DNA of 64,000 bases from Caballeronia sordidicola (GCF_002220365.1 NZ_MTHB01000206.1:62001-126000); one strand, 5' to 3'; positions 26,031 through 36,282 are shown, counted from the first letter of the stretch. Notes: generated by a model not told the origin, from the sequence alone. Made by a program: numbers and translations.

Positions 26031-26687
26031 TCACTCGCCGATCGTTACGTTGCTGGTTCCGCCCAACGCGCGGCCTGCGGCCGGCGCAGCGGGCGCAGGC
26101 GCGGGCTCAAGCGAAGGCGCGGCTGATTGCGGCGCCTTCGGTGCAACCGCTCCAGCGGCAGCAGCAGGCACAGCACCAGACCCGACGGGCTTGAGGTCGA
26201 AGGGCAACGGATTGGAATCATCGGCGTTCATGCGTTCGCCCGACACACTGCCGTCGGCTGCAAACTTGCCGACCCAGTTCCCGGTGATATGCGTGCCGTC
26301 ATTCGACTCTTCGATCTCGAGCGTATCGCCGTCACGGTCACCCGCGACCAAAATCACCGTCGACGCTCCCGCGAGCCGATATTCGCCGTGCACGCCCGTG
26401 CGTTCATCGGTTTTTGCGCCAAGCTTCATTTCAATCTGCTTGTCGCCGAGCGTGCCGACATAGGTCGGGAATCGCGCATACGCCGGATTCGGCGTCAGTG
26501 GTTTGGCAGGCGGTAGCGCCAGCGTTTCAATTGCTTCAGCCGTACCCGGTGCCTGCAGGCCCAGATCGCCCGGCGTAGCCGCTGCGCGTGCCGCCGACAC
26601 GGCTCGGGAGCCGTCGGGCGGCATGGTCGAATTGCAGCCGGCGAGCAAGAGCGCTGCCGCCACCGCCGCCACTTTCATTTGCGTCAT
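26031..26687 (-). CDS. Predicted lipoprotein of unknown function
   Basis: A 218-residue protein with a lipoprotein signal (MKVAAVAAALLLAGCNS; lipobox LAGC), so it is lipid-anchored in the cell envelope. The central part (YARFPTYVGTLGDKQIEMKLG to VSGERMN) looks like a small beta-rich domain, perhaps calycin-like, and the C-terminus is Ala/Pro-rich. Start 26687 follows AAGGAGAGG. The gene follows bktB by 26 bp? No: it lies downstream of bktB on the same strand with a 26-base gap, so it may be cotranscribed. Function not recognised. Confidence 0.8.
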   Translation of the reverse strand: MTQMKVAAVAAALLLAGCNSTMPPDGSRAVSAARAAATPGDLGLQAPGTAEAIETLALPPAKPLTPNPAYARFPTYVGTLGDKQIEMKLGAKTDERTGVHGEYRLAGASTVILVAGDRDGDTLEIEESNDGTHITGNWVGKFAADGSVSGERMNADDSNPLPFDLKPVGSGAVPAAAAGAVAPKAPQSAAPSLEPAPAPAAPAAGRALGGTSNVTIGE

Positions 26688-26713
26688 CGAATAGTTTCCT
26701 CTCCTTACCCTGC

Positions 26714-27901
26714 TCATACGCGTTCGAAAATTGCCGCGATGCCCTGCCCGCCCCCAATGCACATTGTCACCAGCGCATAACGTCCACCCACGCGCTGCAG
26801 CTCGTACAACGCCTTCACGGTGATCAGCGCGCCGGTTGCCCCGATCGGGTGGCCGAGCGAAATGCCCGAGCCGTTCGGATTGACCTTCGCGGGGTCCAGC
26901 GCCAGCTCTTTGGATACCGCGCAAGCCTGCGCCGCAAACGCTTCGTTGGCTTCGATCACATCGAGGTCCCCGACGCTCAGGCCCGCGCGCTCTAATGCCT
27001 TGCGTGTGGCCGGAATCGGGCCAATGCCCATGTATTTCGGATCGACGCCCGCGTGCGCATACGAGACCAATCGCGCAAGCGGCTTCAAGCCACGCGCTTC
27101 AGCCGTACCCCGTTCCATCAGCACGACGGCGGCGGCCGCGTCGTTGATGCCCGACGCATTGCCCGCGGTCACCGTTCCGTTTTCCTTCGCAAACACGGGC
27201 TTGAGCTTCGTGAAATCCTGGAGCGTGGCGTTCAGACGGACGTGCTCGTCGGTATCGAAGACAATGTCGCCCTTCTTCGATGCCTGCGTGACGGCAAGAA
27301 TCTGTTCCTTGAAATAACCCGCTTCGATAGCCCGCGCCGCGCGCCGATGGGATTCGAGCGCGAGCTCATCCTGCATCTCGCGCGAGATACCGTATTTGGC
27401 GGCGACATTTTCCGCCGTGACGCCCATGTGGATGGCATCGAAGGGATCGTGCAGCGCGCCGAGCATCATGTCGATGAGACGTGCGTCGCCCATGCGCTGT
27501 CCGAAGCGTGCCGCCGGCGCGAGATACGGCGCGCGGCTCATGCTTTCCGCGCCGCCGCCGATGGCGATATCGGTGTCACCAAGCAGAATGGATTGAGCGG
27601 CCGAGACAATAGCCTGCAGGCCCGAACCGCACAAGCGATTGACGGTCAGCGCGGGCGCGTGGTGCGCCACGCCGCCGTTCACCGCGGCGACGCGTGCCAG
27701 ATACATGTCCTTGGGTTCGGTCTGGATCACATTGCCGAACACCACATGGCCAACCTCCTCGCCCGACACGTTCGCTCGCGACAAAACCTCCCGCACCACG
27801 CGCGCACCGAGATCCGTCGGGCTGAAGTCCTTCAGCGCACCGCCGAAATCGCCAATTGCGGTCCGCACGCCGCTGACCACCATCACTTCACGCTGCGCCA
27901 T
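26714..27901 (-). CDS. bktB: Beta-ketothiolase (acetyl-CoA acyltransferase), BktB-like
   Basis: This 395-residue thiolase condenses or cleaves acyl-CoAs. The nucleophile is C91 (VNRLCGSGLQAI), and the C-terminal motifs are NPNGSGISLGHPIGATGA (His) and CIGGGQG (second Cys). It is a second thiolase besides phaA in the same neighbourhood; in Cupriavidus necator BktB sits near the pha genes and makes longer beta-ketoacyl-CoAs such as 3-ketovaleryl-CoA for copolymers. The specificity here is inferred. It follows rimO by 74 bp. Confidence 0.9.
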   Translation of the reverse strand: MAQREVMVVSGVRTAIGDFGGALKDFSPTDLGARVVREVLSRANVSGEEVGHVVFGNVIQTEPKDMYLARVAAVNGGVAHHAPALTVNRLCGSGLQAIVSAAQSILLGDTDIAIGGGAESMSRAPYLAPAARFGQRMGDARLIDMMLGALHDPFDAIHMGVTAENVAAKYGISREMQDELALESHRRAARAIEAGYFKEQILAVTQASKKGDIVFDTDEHVRLNATLQDFTKLKPVFAKENGTVTAGNASGINDAAAAVVLMERGTAEARGLKPLARLVSYAHAGVDPKYMGIGPIPATRKALERAGLSVGDLDVIEANEAFAAQACAVSKELALDPAKVNPNGSGISLGHPIGATGALITVKALYELQRVGGRYALVTMCIGGGQGIAAIFERV

Positions 27902-27975
27902 GAAAGCTCCTTCGTCTCAGTTGTTTTGTGCTTTGTGCAAACCGCCGCGCCGAGCGTGACATCACAATCTAATGC

Positions 27976-29367
27976 TCAGACTTCGCCCCACAGGTCGTGG
28001 CCATCGGCGCCGGTGATTTTCACCGACACGAAATCGCCCGCCTTGTAACGCTTCGACGCCTTCTTCGCCGGCTCGATATACACCACGCCGTCAATCTCTG
28101 GCGCATCCGCCGCGGTTCGGCCGACACCGCCTTCGTTGCTCAGTTCATCGACGAGCACTTTCAGCGTCTTGCCGATCTTGCGTTTCATGCGTTGCGCCGA
28201 CAACTCTTCGGCCAGTTCCATGAATCGTGCACGACGGTCCTCGCGTACTTCGTCAGGCAGCGCGCCGTCGAGTTCGTTCGCCGTTGCCCCTTCAACCGGC
28301 GAATACGCGAAACAGCCGACCCGATCCAGATCGGCGATACGAAGGAAGTCCAGCAGCGTTTGAAATTGTTCTTCGGTTTCACCCGGGAAGCCCGCGATAA
28401 ACGTGCTCCGGATAGTCAGGTCCGGGCACATCGCGCGCCACTTCTGCACGCGCTCGAGCACCTTCTCGGCGTTCGCCGGGCGCTTCATGCGCTTGAGCAC
28501 TTCGGGGTGCGCGTGCTGGAACGGAACGTCCAGATACGGCAGCACGTGGCCCTTCAACGGACCTTCGGCCATCATAGGAATGACTTCGTCCACGCTTGGG
28601 TACGGGTACACGTAATGCAGGCGGACCCATGCGCCATATTGCACCGCGAGCTCACCCAACGCGCCGACAAGGTCCGTCATGCGCGTCTTGATCGGCTTGC
28701 CGTTCCAGAAACCGGTGCGATATTTGACATCGACGCCATATGCGCTCGTGTCCTGCGAAATCACGAGCAGTTCCTTGACGCCGGATTTGAACAGGTTTTC
28801 GGCTTCGAGCATGACGTCGGCCACCGGCCGCGACACCAGGTCGCCGCGCATGGACGGGATGATGCAGAACGTGCACCGGTGATTACAGCCTTCCGATATC
28901 TTCAGATACGCGTAATGCCGCGGCGTCAGCTTGATGCCGGCAGGCGGCACGAGATCGATGAACGGGTCGTGAGGTTTGGGCAAATGCAGATGCACGTGGC
29001 TCATCACCTCGGCCGTCGCGTGCGGCCCGGTCACGGCCAGCACTTTCGGATGCACTTCCTGGATCAAGCCCGTTCCGCTCGCGCTCTTCTTCGCACCCAG
29101 ACAACCGGTCACGATCACCTTGCCGTTCTCGTGCAGCGCCTCGCCGATCGCGTCGAGGCTTTCCTGCACGGCTTCGTCGATAAACCCGCAGGTGTTGACC
29201 ACGACGAGATCGGCGCCGTCGTAAGAGCCGGAAATCTCGTACCCTTCCGCCCGCAGTTGCGTGATGATCTGCTCGGAGTCGACCAAGGCTTTTGGGCAAC
29301 CGAGCGAAACAAACCCGACTTTAGGGGCCGAAGCGCTCGGCACGGCGGGGGAAATGGTCTGCGACAT
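27976..29367 (-). CDS. rimO: Ribosomal protein uS12 methylthiotransferase
   Basis: This radical-SAM enzyme adds a methylthio group to an aspartate of ribosomal protein S12. The 463 residues have the N-terminal MTTase cysteines ([22 protein letters not shown]), the radical-SAM motif CNHRCTFC (CxxxCxxC), and a C-terminal TRAM domain. The [12 protein letters not shown] signature separates RimO from MiaB. It sits between dusC and bktB on the same strand. Confidence 0.96.
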   Translation of the reverse strand: MSQTISPAVPSASAPKVGFVSLGCPKALVDSEQIITQLRAEGYEISGSYDGADLVVVNTCGFIDEAVQESLDAIGEALHENGKVIVTGCLGAKKSASGTGLIQEVHPKVLAVTGPHATAEVMSHVHLHLPKPHDPFIDLVPPAGIKLTPRHYAYLKISEGCNHRCTFCIIPSMRGDLVSRPVADVMLEAENLFKSGVKELLVISQDTSAYGVDVKYRTGFWNGKPIKTRMTDLVGALGELAVQYGAWVRLHYVYPYPSVDEVIPMMAEGPLKGHVLPYLDVPFQHAHPEVLKRMKRPANAEKVLERVQKWRAMCPDLTIRSTFIAGFPGETEEQFQTLLDFLRIADLDRVGCFAYSPVEGATANELDGALPDEVREDRRARFMELAEELSAQRMKRKIGKTLKVLVDELSNEGGVGRTAADAPEIDGVVYIEPAKKASKRYKAGDFVSVKITGADGHDLWGEV

Positions 29368-29484
29368 AGGTGGGTCCGGCGTATAGCGGTGACAATGGCG
29401 ACAAATGGGGACGGTGCGGCAAGGCCAAGGGGTCCGGTGTCCATAAGGACCAAACCCCGGACAGCGTCTCGCGCACGCAACCGC

Positions 29485-30537
29485 TTATTGTACCGCGCTG
29501 GCGACGGTACAGCCGGTCACGCGGCGAGGCGTTGCCGCATCAAACAGGCCGAGGGCCGCGGGTTGATCTGCCGGGATCAAGTCCTTGACCGCCAGAGCGT
29601 CCTCGATCACTTCAAGAATTTCGTGCGAATCATGCAGGCGCCGGATGGCTGCGTGCAGCTCGGCAGCCTCGGGCCAGGTCCGCTTGAGATAGCTGAGCCA
29701 CATCTTGACGCGTCCGTGCTCGTGACGCACCCCGACACGGATTTGCAGTTTTCTCAGGTAATCGGCGAGTTGGCCCAGCACGGCCGCCCATTCCTCGCCC
29801 GAAGGCGCCGGGTCCATCAGTCCGCGGATTCGCAAAGCCAGGAACGGATCAGAGACAGCGCCGCGCCCGATCATCACGTCCGCGCAGCCGCTGACCGCCC
29901 GGCATCGCTCCCAGTCGGCCACTGTCCAGACTTCTCCATTGGCCACGACTGGCACGTCCACGGCAGCGTCGATACGCGCGATCCACTCCCAGTGGGCCGG
30001 CGGCCGGTAGCCATGGTCACGCGTTCTGGCATGCACGACAAGGGAGGCAGCGCCGCCTTCCGCCAACGCCGTGGCACAGTCGATCGCGAGCGAAGTATCG
30101 GACACGCCAAGCCGCATTTTTGCTGTCACGGCGATGCCGGCAGGCACCGCTGCGCGAACTGACGCAACGATCCGGTTCAGCTGTTCCGGGTGCGCCAGAA
30201 GCATCGCGCCGCCACCGTGCCGGTTGACTATTTTGGCGGGGCAGCCGAAGTTCAGATCGATTCCATGCGGCGAGAGACTGGCCGCCTGGGCCGCATTCAG
30301 CGCCATCCATTCAGGATCGCTGCCGAGCAACTGGATCACCATCGGCGTGCCGCTGGATGTATGGCCTCCGTGGAGGACTTCGGGCGTATCTCTCTCGTAG
30401 ACACTTCGGGGAAGCACCGAGCCCGTCACCCTGACGAATTCGGACACGCACCCGTCGAATCCGCCTGTGCTGGTCAGCACGTCACGCAGTACGTAGTCCG
30501 CAAGCCCTTCCATGGGCGCAAGAAGCAGCCGGCTCAT
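29485..30537 (-). CDS. dusC: tRNA-dihydrouridine(16) synthase
   Basis: A flavin enzyme of 350 residues that reduces uridine in the tRNA D-loop. The start LLLAPMEGLADYVLRDVLT, the GIDLNFGCPAKIVNRHGGGAMLL motif with the catalytic Cys, and AKMRLGVSDTSLAIDCA are diagnostic of DusC. It reads MSRLLLAPMEG after a start overlapping nothing; rimO is 117 bp downstream. Uridine-16 specificity is assigned by resemblance. Confidence 0.93.
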   Translation of the reverse strand: MSRLLLAPMEGLADYVLRDVLTSTGGFDGCVSEFVRVTGSVLPRSVYERDTPEVLHGGHTSSGTPMVIQLLGSDPEWMALNAAQAASLSPHGIDLNFGCPAKIVNRHGGGAMLLAHPEQLNRIVASVRAAVPAGIAVTAKMRLGVSDTSLAIDCATALAEGGAASLVVHARTRDHGYRPPAHWEWIARIDAAVDVPVVANGEVWTVADWERCRAVSGCADVMIGRGAVSDPFLALRIRGLMDPAPSGEEWAAVLGQLADYLRKLQIRVGVRHEHGRVKMWLSYLKRTWPEAAELHAAIRRLHDSHEILEVIEDALAVKDLIPADQPAALGLFDAATPRRVTGCTVASAVQ

Positions 30538-30962
30538 ACGAGAACGGCGCCTGAGTTGCTTTTGCGGATTTTACGGTTATCCGAGCGAGGCAAAGCTGAC
30601 TTTCGAAGCGACGGGCGTAGTGATATGGGACATGTCGTGGTCTGGCGAAGTGAATGCCGAGCGGCGCTTTGAGCACCGGAGAGGCACGAAGCGAACGAGC
30701 ACAGAGGCGCGCTTTCGGCAGTTGGCGTCGCCCCTCGAAAGCAGGACAAAAGACGCTTGAAAAGGCGAGATACGCCGCAGCATCCGCCACAGAGCGAGAT
30801 ATTCACCTTGGGCGCTGTGCTGCAAGCGGATATTGTACCGTGAGCCACACGTGCTCGAATGCCAGGTGCCCAACCTTGACCCGTGCGTTGACCCGCGCGG
30901 CTTTCCCAGCCGTCGCAAGTCCTGCGAACCGCCCGCGGCTCCAGACGCCGCGCCGGCCCAGC
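30538..30962. other. Intergenic region between dusC and phaR
   Basis: No gene is supported in these 425 bases. Overlapping frames on both strands (for instance leftward 30577-30918) are Arg/Ser/Cys-rich, lack ribosome-binding sites and look like chance. The area should contain the dusC promoter and the end of the phaR transcript, but no U-tract terminator was seen. Confidence 0.5.
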
Positions 30963-31580
30963 TTACTTCTTCTCGGGCGTCCCGGCCGGCGCAGTAGCTG
31001 GCGTTGCGGTCGTCGTCGCCGCCCCAGCCGTAGCCGGATTCGGGAACGGGAACGTATTGAACATCGACTTCGCCTGGGTCTGCATCTGCTCCTGCATCTG
31101 CACGAACATGTTCTTCGATTGCTCGATATAGCTCGTCATCATCCCCTGCATCATGGGCGCCTGCATGTTCATGAACTGTGACCAGATTTCCGGATTGAGC
31201 GGCACCGCATTGCCGTCGATCAGTCCCTTAGACTGGTCCGTGAGCTTGTGCTGGATATCGATGAACGCCTGGATATTCTTCTCCAGATACGTGCCCATCA
31301 TGCCCTGCATCGCGTTGCCGTAGAAGCGGATGATCTGCGAAAGCATAACCGATGAAAACATCGGCAAGCCGCCGCTCTCTTCTTCCAGAATGATCTGCAG
31401 CAGGATGCTGCGCGTCAGGTCCTCGGCGGACTTGGCGTCCATCACCTTGAACTCTTCCTGGTCGAGCACGAGCTGTTTGACGTCGGAAAGCGTGATGTAG
31501 GTGCTGGTTTCGGTATCGTAGAGCCGGCGATTCGGATATTTTTTTATGAGTCGTTCGGCGGATTTCTTTGTAGTGGTCAT
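30963..31580 (-). CDS. phaR: Polyhydroxyalkanoate synthesis repressor
   Basis: A 205-residue regulator with the PHB/PHA accumulation DNA-binding domain at about 8-70 (LIKKYPNRRLYDTETSTYITLSDVKQLVLD) and the PHB accumulation domain after it (GLPMFSSVMLSQIIRFYGNAMQGMM). PhaR binds both polymer granules and promoters such as phaP, releasing repression as granules form. The C-terminus is Gln/Met then Ala/Thr-rich. It is last in the pha gene order, 174 bp after phaB, with an AAAGGCG ribosome-binding site. Confidence 0.95.
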   Translation of the reverse strand: MTTTKKSAERLIKKYPNRRLYDTETSTYITLSDVKQLVLDQEEFKVMDAKSAEDLTRSILLQIILEEESGGLPMFSSVMLSQIIRFYGNAMQGMMGTYLEKNIQAFIDIQHKLTDQSKGLIDGNAVPLNPEIWSQFMNMQAPMMQGMMTSYIEQSKNMFVQMQEQMQTQAKSMFNTFPFPNPATAGAATTTATPATAPAGTPEKK

Positions 31581-31754
31581 GTAACGCCTTTAAACGCAAA
31601 ACTCAAACTGTGCCGACGGACTCCGCGTGATAGAAAGCGACGCAAGCCGCCGGTTCGTAGTTGGTGCCGGTAGTCCGGCAACCAGTCCCAACGTCCCGAC
31701 CCGACGCGGGACGCGCGGCGCGCACAGCTTCATGGCGCGCCGCGTGAATCACCC

Positions 31755-32495
31755 TCAACCCATGTGCAAACCGCCATTCAGCGAGAAGTCGGCACCCGTC
31801 GAAAAGCCCGATTCCTCCGATGCCAGCCACGCCACGATCGAGCCGATCTCCTCCGGCCGCCCAAGCCGGCGAACCGGAATGGTCGCGACGATCTTCTCCA
31901 GCACATCCGGGCGGATCGACTTCACCATGTCCGTCCCAATGTAGCCCGGCGAAATGGTGTTAACCGTCACGCCCTTGGTCGCCACTTCCTGCGCCAGCGC
32001 CATCGTGAAGCCGTGAATGCCCGCCTTCGCGGTGGAATAGTTGGTCTGGCCGAACTGCCCTTTCTGACCATTCACCGACGAAATATTGATCACGCGTCCA
32101 AAACCACGCTCGACCATGCCGTCGATCACCTGCTTCGTCACGTTGAAGAGGCTCGTCAGGTTGGTATCGATCACCGCGGTCCAGTCTTCGTGCGTCATCT
32201 TGCGGAACACGACATCGCGCGTGATACCCGCGTTATTCACCAGGATGTCGACTTCGCCGACTTCGGCCTTGACCTTGTCGAAGGCGTTCTTGGTCGACTC
32301 CCAGTCGCCCACGTTGCCTTCCGAGGCGATGACGTCATAACCCAGCGCCTTTTGCTCTTCGAGCCATTTGACCCGGCGCGGCGAATTCGGTCCACAGCCC
32401 GCGACGACCGTGTAGCCATCCTTATGGAGCCGCTGGCAGATACTCGTACCAATGCCGCCCATGCCGCCCGTCACATACGCTACTCGTTTCGTCAT
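31755..32495 (-). CDS. phaB: Acetoacetyl-CoA reductase
   Basis: This short-chain dehydrogenase makes (R)-3-hydroxybutyryl-CoA using NADPH, the second step of PHB synthesis. The 246 residues have the nucleotide motif TGGMGGIG (9-16), NNAG (87-90), and the catalytic S140, Y153 and K157. The sequence closely follows the classic PhaB pattern (KRVAYVTGGMGGIGT and ISSVNGQKGQFGQTNYSTAKAG). phaA lies 91 bp upstream. Confidence 0.96.
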   Translation of the reverse strand: MTKRVAYVTGGMGGIGTSICQRLHKDGYTVVAGCGPNSPRRVKWLEEQKALGYDVIASEGNVGDWESTKNAFDKVKAEVGEVDILVNNAGITRDVVFRKMTHEDWTAVIDTNLTSLFNVTKQVIDGMVERGFGRVINISSVNGQKGQFGQTNYSTAKAGIHGFTMALAQEVATKGVTVNTISPGYIGTDMVKSIRPDVLEKIVATIPVRRLGRPEEIGSIVAWLASEESGFSTGADFSLNGGLHMG

Positions 32496-32586
32496 TGCTC
32501 GCTCCGTTTATCGTTATGCGCGCTTGGCGAGCCGGTCTTGCTGCTGACCTGTATCGCCGCGCGCTGTGCTCTCGCACACTGTCTCC

Positions 32587-33768
32587 CTACGGCCGCTCTA
32601 CTGCGAGCGCCACGCCCATACCGCCGCCGATACACAGCGACGCCAGTCCTTTCTTCGCATCGCGTTTCTGCATTTCATGCAGCAGCGTGACGAGAATCCG
32701 GCAGCCGGACGCACCAATCGGATGACCGATCGCGATTGCCCCGCCGTTCACGTTGACCTTCGACGTATCCCAGCCCATCTGCTGATGGACGGCCAGCGCC
32801 TGCGCTGCAAATGCTTCGTTGATTTCCATCAGGTCGAGCTCCGACGCGGACCAGCCCGCGCGTTCCAGGCAACGCCTGGATGCCGGCACCGGACCCATGC
32901 CCATCACCTTGGGATCGACGCCCGCATTCGCGTACGCCTTGATGCGCGCGATGGGCGTGAGGCCCAACGCATCGGCCTTTTTTGCCGACATCACGATCAC
33001 TGCCGCCGCGCCATCGTTAAGACCGGAGGCGTTCGCCGCGGTCACGGTGCCTTCCTTCGAGAACGCCGGTTTCAGGCCGGACAGCGATTCGGCTGTCACC
33101 CCATGACGCACGAATTCGTCGGTGGCAAATCGCAGCGGCTCGCCTTTGCGTTGAGGAATTTCAACGGGCACGATTTCATCGTTGAAACGGCCCGACTTCT
33201 GCGCCGCTTCTGCCTTGTTCTGCGACAGCGCCGCAAACGCATCCTGCGCTTCACGCGTAATGCCGTATTCCTTCGCGACGTTTTCCGCCGTGACGCCCAT
33301 GTGGATCGAGTTGAACGCGTCCCACAGGCCGTCCACGATCATCGAATCGATCAGCTTCGCGTCGCCCATGCGGAAACCATCGCGCGAGCCCGGCAACACG
33401 TGCGGCGCCGCGCTCATGTTTTCCTGGCCGCCTGCGATCACGATGTCGGCATCACCCGCGATAATCGCGTTTGCCGCCAGCATCACGGCCTTCAGGCCCG
33501 ATCCGCACACCTTGTTGATGGTCATGCCCGGCACCGAGCTGGGCAAGCCTGCCTTGATCAGCGACTGGCGCGCCGGATTCTGGCCGGAGCCCGCCGTGAG
33601 AACCTGGCCGAGGATCACTTCGCTGATCTGCTCGGGCTTGAGGTTCGAACGCTCGAGCAATGCGCGAATCACGATTGCGCCCAGATCGGGTGCGGCGATC
33701 TTCGCCAGCGACCCGCCGAATTTGCCGACGGCCGTCCGTGCGGCCGATACGATCACTACGTCTGTCAT
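32587..33768 (-). CDS. phaA: Acetyl-CoA C-acetyltransferase
   Basis: The thiolase condenses two acetyl-CoA to acetoacetyl-CoA, first step of PHB synthesis. The 393 residues have nucleophile C88 ([12 protein letters not shown]), the His motif [10 protein letters not shown] and the second Cys in CIGGGMG. Start 33768 ([15 protein letters not shown]) follows AAAGGAAA and is chosen over an upstream in-frame start at 33900. It is separated from phaC by 305 bp. Confidence 0.96.
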   Translation of the reverse strand: MTDVVIVSAARTAVGKFGGSLAKIAAPDLGAIVIRALLERSNLKPEQISEVILGQVLTAGSGQNPARQSLIKAGLPSSVPGMTINKVCGSGLKAVMLAANAIIAGDADIVIAGGQENMSAAPHVLPGSRDGFRMGDAKLIDSMIVDGLWDAFNSIHMGVTAENVAKEYGITREAQDAFAALSQNKAEAAQKSGRFNDEIVPVEIPQRKGEPLRFATDEFVRHGVTAESLSGLKPAFSKEGTVTAANASGLNDGAAAVIVMSAKKADALGLTPIARIKAYANAGVDPKVMGMGPVPASRRCLERAGWSASELDLMEINEAFAAQALAVHQQMGWDTSKVNVNGGAIAIGHPIGASGCRILVTLLHEMQKRDAKKGLASLCIGGGMGVALAVERP

Positions 33769-34073
33769 TTCAGTTTCCTTTGAGAATCGAAAGTGGTAGC
33801 CCGGCTTTAGCCGGCTGACTGCGTGGCCGGCTGGATGCGTGTTCGCGCTTGCCCCTTGTTTGCCTGCAGGGTTTCCACCTGGTGCGGGCGACGCTCTCAA
33901 CAGCGCTGGCTTTACGGTTACTTCGGGTTTATTCAGGTTTCAGCAAATGCAATAAAACGCTACGTCGGCTACTGTTGACCGGTCACGCCCGAAATGCAAT
34001 CGGGTCCGATCCGCATGACCCGCGTTGGCCGTCACTCAAAAGATCATTCAGCCGTGCAGGTCACGCAAAAACT
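33769..34073. other. phaC-phaA intergenic region
   Basis: No gene is seen in these 305 bases. A short hairpin (AGCCCGGC TTTA GCCGGCT, one bulged base) lies at 33798-33816 close to phaA, on the transcript between phaC and phaA. There is no U-tract, so it is more likely an mRNA stability element than a terminator. A separate phaA promoter may lie here but none stands out. Confidence 0.45.
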
Positions 34074-36071
34074 TCATTGATCCCGCTGCAAGACATAACG
34101 TCCCGGCGCCGGCTCGATCACCGGGAAATCATCGGATCCCAGGTTTGCTTTCGGCTTCACTTTCTTGCCGGCATGACCATCGAGCCATTGCGTCCATGTC
34201 GGCCACCAGCTACCCGGATGCTCGGTCGCGCCTTCAAACCATGCATCGGGATCCTCAGGCAGGGTTTTATCGGCGTTATCGAGAAGCCAGAAACTGCGCT
34301 TGTTCTTCGACGGCGGATTGATCACACCCGCAATGTGTCCCGATGCCCCGAGCACAAAGGTCTGCGGCCCGGTCAGCAAAGGTGCGGACGCATATGCCGC
34401 CGTCCACGGCACAATGTGATCCTCGCGCGATCCATACAAAAACGTCGGCACGTCGATCTTCGACAAATCCACCCGCTCACCGCACGAAGTCAGATCGCCC
34501 GGATTACGCAGGCGATTTTCCAGATACGTGTTACGCAGATACCAGACGAACATCGGGCCTGGCAGATTGGTTGAATCGCTGTTCCAGTAAAGCAGGTCGA
34601 ACGCCTGCGGCGTACGGCCCTTCAGGTAATTGTCCACCACGTAGTTCCACACCAGATCGTTCGGGCGCAGATACGAGAACGTGTTGGCGAACTCGACACC
34701 GCGCATCAGCGCAGGCGGGTTGCCGTTCTTGCCGCCAATGGTCTGCTCGCGCGTCTGCACATGCTGCTCATCGATAAACACGTCGAGCACGCCCGTGTCA
34801 GAAAAGTCGAGCATGGCGGTCAGCAGCGTCATGGATGCGACCGGATGTTCCCCACGCGCGGCCAGCACGGCCAGAGCGGTTGCGAGCATCGTGCCGCCCA
34901 CGCAGAAGCCGAGCGTGTTGATCTGCTCGCGGCCGCTGATCTGCTTGACTACATCGATAGGCGTAAGAACGCCTTCATCAATGTAATTGTCCCAGGTCTT
35001 GTGCGCGATCGATGCATCCCCATTACGCCACGAGATCATGAAAACCTGGTGGCCCGCGTCAAGCGCATGGCCGACGAGCGAGCCTTCCGGCTGCAGGTCG
35101 AGGATGTAGAATTTGTTGATGCATGGCGGCACGATCAACAGCGGCCGCTCTCTCACGGTCGCGGTGTGCGGCGTGTACTGGATCAGTTGCAGCAGGTCGT
35201 TCTCAAACACGACCGAGCCTTTCGTGGTTGCAATGTTCTTGCCGACCACAAAACCCGATTCATCGCTTTGCTGGATCTTGCCGCGCTGCATGTCGGCGAG
35301 CAAATTCATCATGCCCTTTTGCAGGCTCTCGCCACGGCTCTCGATCAGCGCCTTCTGCGCATCCGGATTCAACGCAATGTAATTGCTCGGCGATGCCGCT
35401 GCCGCCCACTGCTGTACAGCGAACCTGATTCGTTCGCGGGTCTTGTGATCGCCTTCGACAGCTTCCGCAAGCTCCTGCAGATAACGCGCGTTCAGCACAT
35501 ACCATGCAGCGGCGAATGCGAACCCGGGCGCGGATTGCCACGCGGGCGCGCTGAAGCGGCGGTCTTTCAGCGTCGCCAGGTCGATGCTTTGCTCACTGGC
35601 CTGCTTGATGAGTTCCCCGGCGTCGCGCGAGAAACTGGACTGCAGTTCCTGCAGGCGCTGCGGCGGGATAGCGGCAGTCGGAATGTTAGGCATTGCGGGC
35701 ATCGCGAACGGCAATTGTCCGCTTCGGCCACCACCGCTGTTACCGCCATTGACGCCCGGGAAACCAGGAAACCCCGGGAAACCCGGGAAACCACCCAGCG
35801 CCGCAAACGGATTAACTGGTGCTGATCCTGCCGATTCCGTATGTCCCGGATTCGCCTGGGCGGCAAGTTTTTGCCACTGGGCCGGGTCGGCTACCGCGCG
35901 CCATGTGTTGAGCCATTGCTCGAACATCTTTTGCACTGCGGCTGGATCCGCGGCGGGCATACCCATACCAAGAGACGCACCCGGCGCACCCGGTGCGTCA
36001 GATGTTGCCTTGGCAGCGGATGGCCTTGATGAACCCGGTGATGATGAAGATGAAGATCTGGAGGCAGCCAT
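34074..36071 (-). CDS. phaC: Class I poly(3-hydroxyalkanoate) synthase
   Basis: This enzyme polymerises (R)-3-hydroxyacyl-CoA into PHB on granules. The 665 residues include the catalytic Cys C390 in the lipase-like box GFCVGG, with D550 (SREDHIVPW) and H578 (GASGHIAGV) completing the triad. Spacing matches the Cupriavidus enzyme (C319, D480, H508), so the N-terminus is about 70 residues longer. The extra part is Ser/Gly/Ala/Pro-rich with repeated GFP units near residues 94-106, encoded by 9-bp repeats. Start 36071 has no strong ribosome-binding site. Confidence 0.96.
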   Translation of the reverse strand: MAASRSSSSSSPGSSRPSAAKATSDAPGAPGASLGMGMPAADPAAVQKMFEQWLNTWRAVADPAQWQKLAAQANPGHTESAGSAPVNPFAALGGFPGFPGFPGFPGVNGGNSGGGRSGQLPFAMPAMPNIPTAAIPPQRLQELQSSFSRDAGELIKQASEQSIDLATLKDRRFSAPAWQSAPGFAFAAAWYVLNARYLQELAEAVEGDHKTRERIRFAVQQWAAAASPSNYIALNPDAQKALIESRGESLQKGMMNLLADMQRGKIQQSDESGFVVGKNIATTKGSVVFENDLLQLIQYTPHTATVRERPLLIVPPCINKFYILDLQPEGSLVGHALDAGHQVFMISWRNGDASIAHKTWDNYIDEGVLTPIDVVKQISGREQINTLGFCVGGTMLATALAVLAARGEHPVASMTLLTAMLDFSDTGVLDVFIDEQHVQTREQTIGGKNGNPPALMRGVEFANTFSYLRPNDLVWNYVVDNYLKGRTPQAFDLLYWNSDSTNLPGPMFVWYLRNTYLENRLRNPGDLTSCGERVDLSKIDVPTFLYGSREDHIVPWTAAYASAPLLTGPQTFVLGASGHIAGVINPPSKNKRSFWLLDNADKTLPEDPDAWFEGATEHPGSWWPTWTQWLDGHAGKKVKPKANLGSDDFPVIEPAPGRYVLQRDQ

Positions 36072-36216
36072 ATCCGCGTTTGACCTAAGCGTCCCGAGAG
36101 ACTGAGTTGCTGATGCAGGCGTGACGTGGAGCCGCGTCGTCGTGATCGTAGTGCCGGGCTGCTAAACGCCCGACCGCGATGATGTGACCTTGCTACGCCG
36201 TGCGCTTTTGTGAAAC

Positions 36217-36246
36217 ATTCTTGCTCCACGGTGCGAGGCGTGTCAA
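36217..36246 (-). promoter_or_regulatory. Sigma-70-type promoter of phaC
   Basis: On the leftward strand TTGACA (36246-36241) is followed by 18 bases and AAGAAT (36222-36217). From memory the Cupriavidus phaCAB promoter has TTGACA-N18-AACAAT, which matches closely. It lies about 145 bp upstream of the phaC ATG, leaving a long leader. Confidence 0.7.
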
Positions 36247-36282
36247 TGCGTCGCCTTGATTTTGACGCAGTGCGATATTTTT

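Noticed and set aside
27997-30162. A 721-residue rightward frame across rimO and dusC
   Set aside because: It is the antisense shadow of two well-identified genes; Arg/His-rich composition is typical of reversed high-GC coding DNA.
30482-30918. Overlapping frames of 82-113 residues between dusC and phaR
   Set aside because: No ribosome-binding sites, biased Arg/Ser/Cys composition on both strands, and no family pattern. A dispersed non-coding repeat is possible but cannot be tested here.
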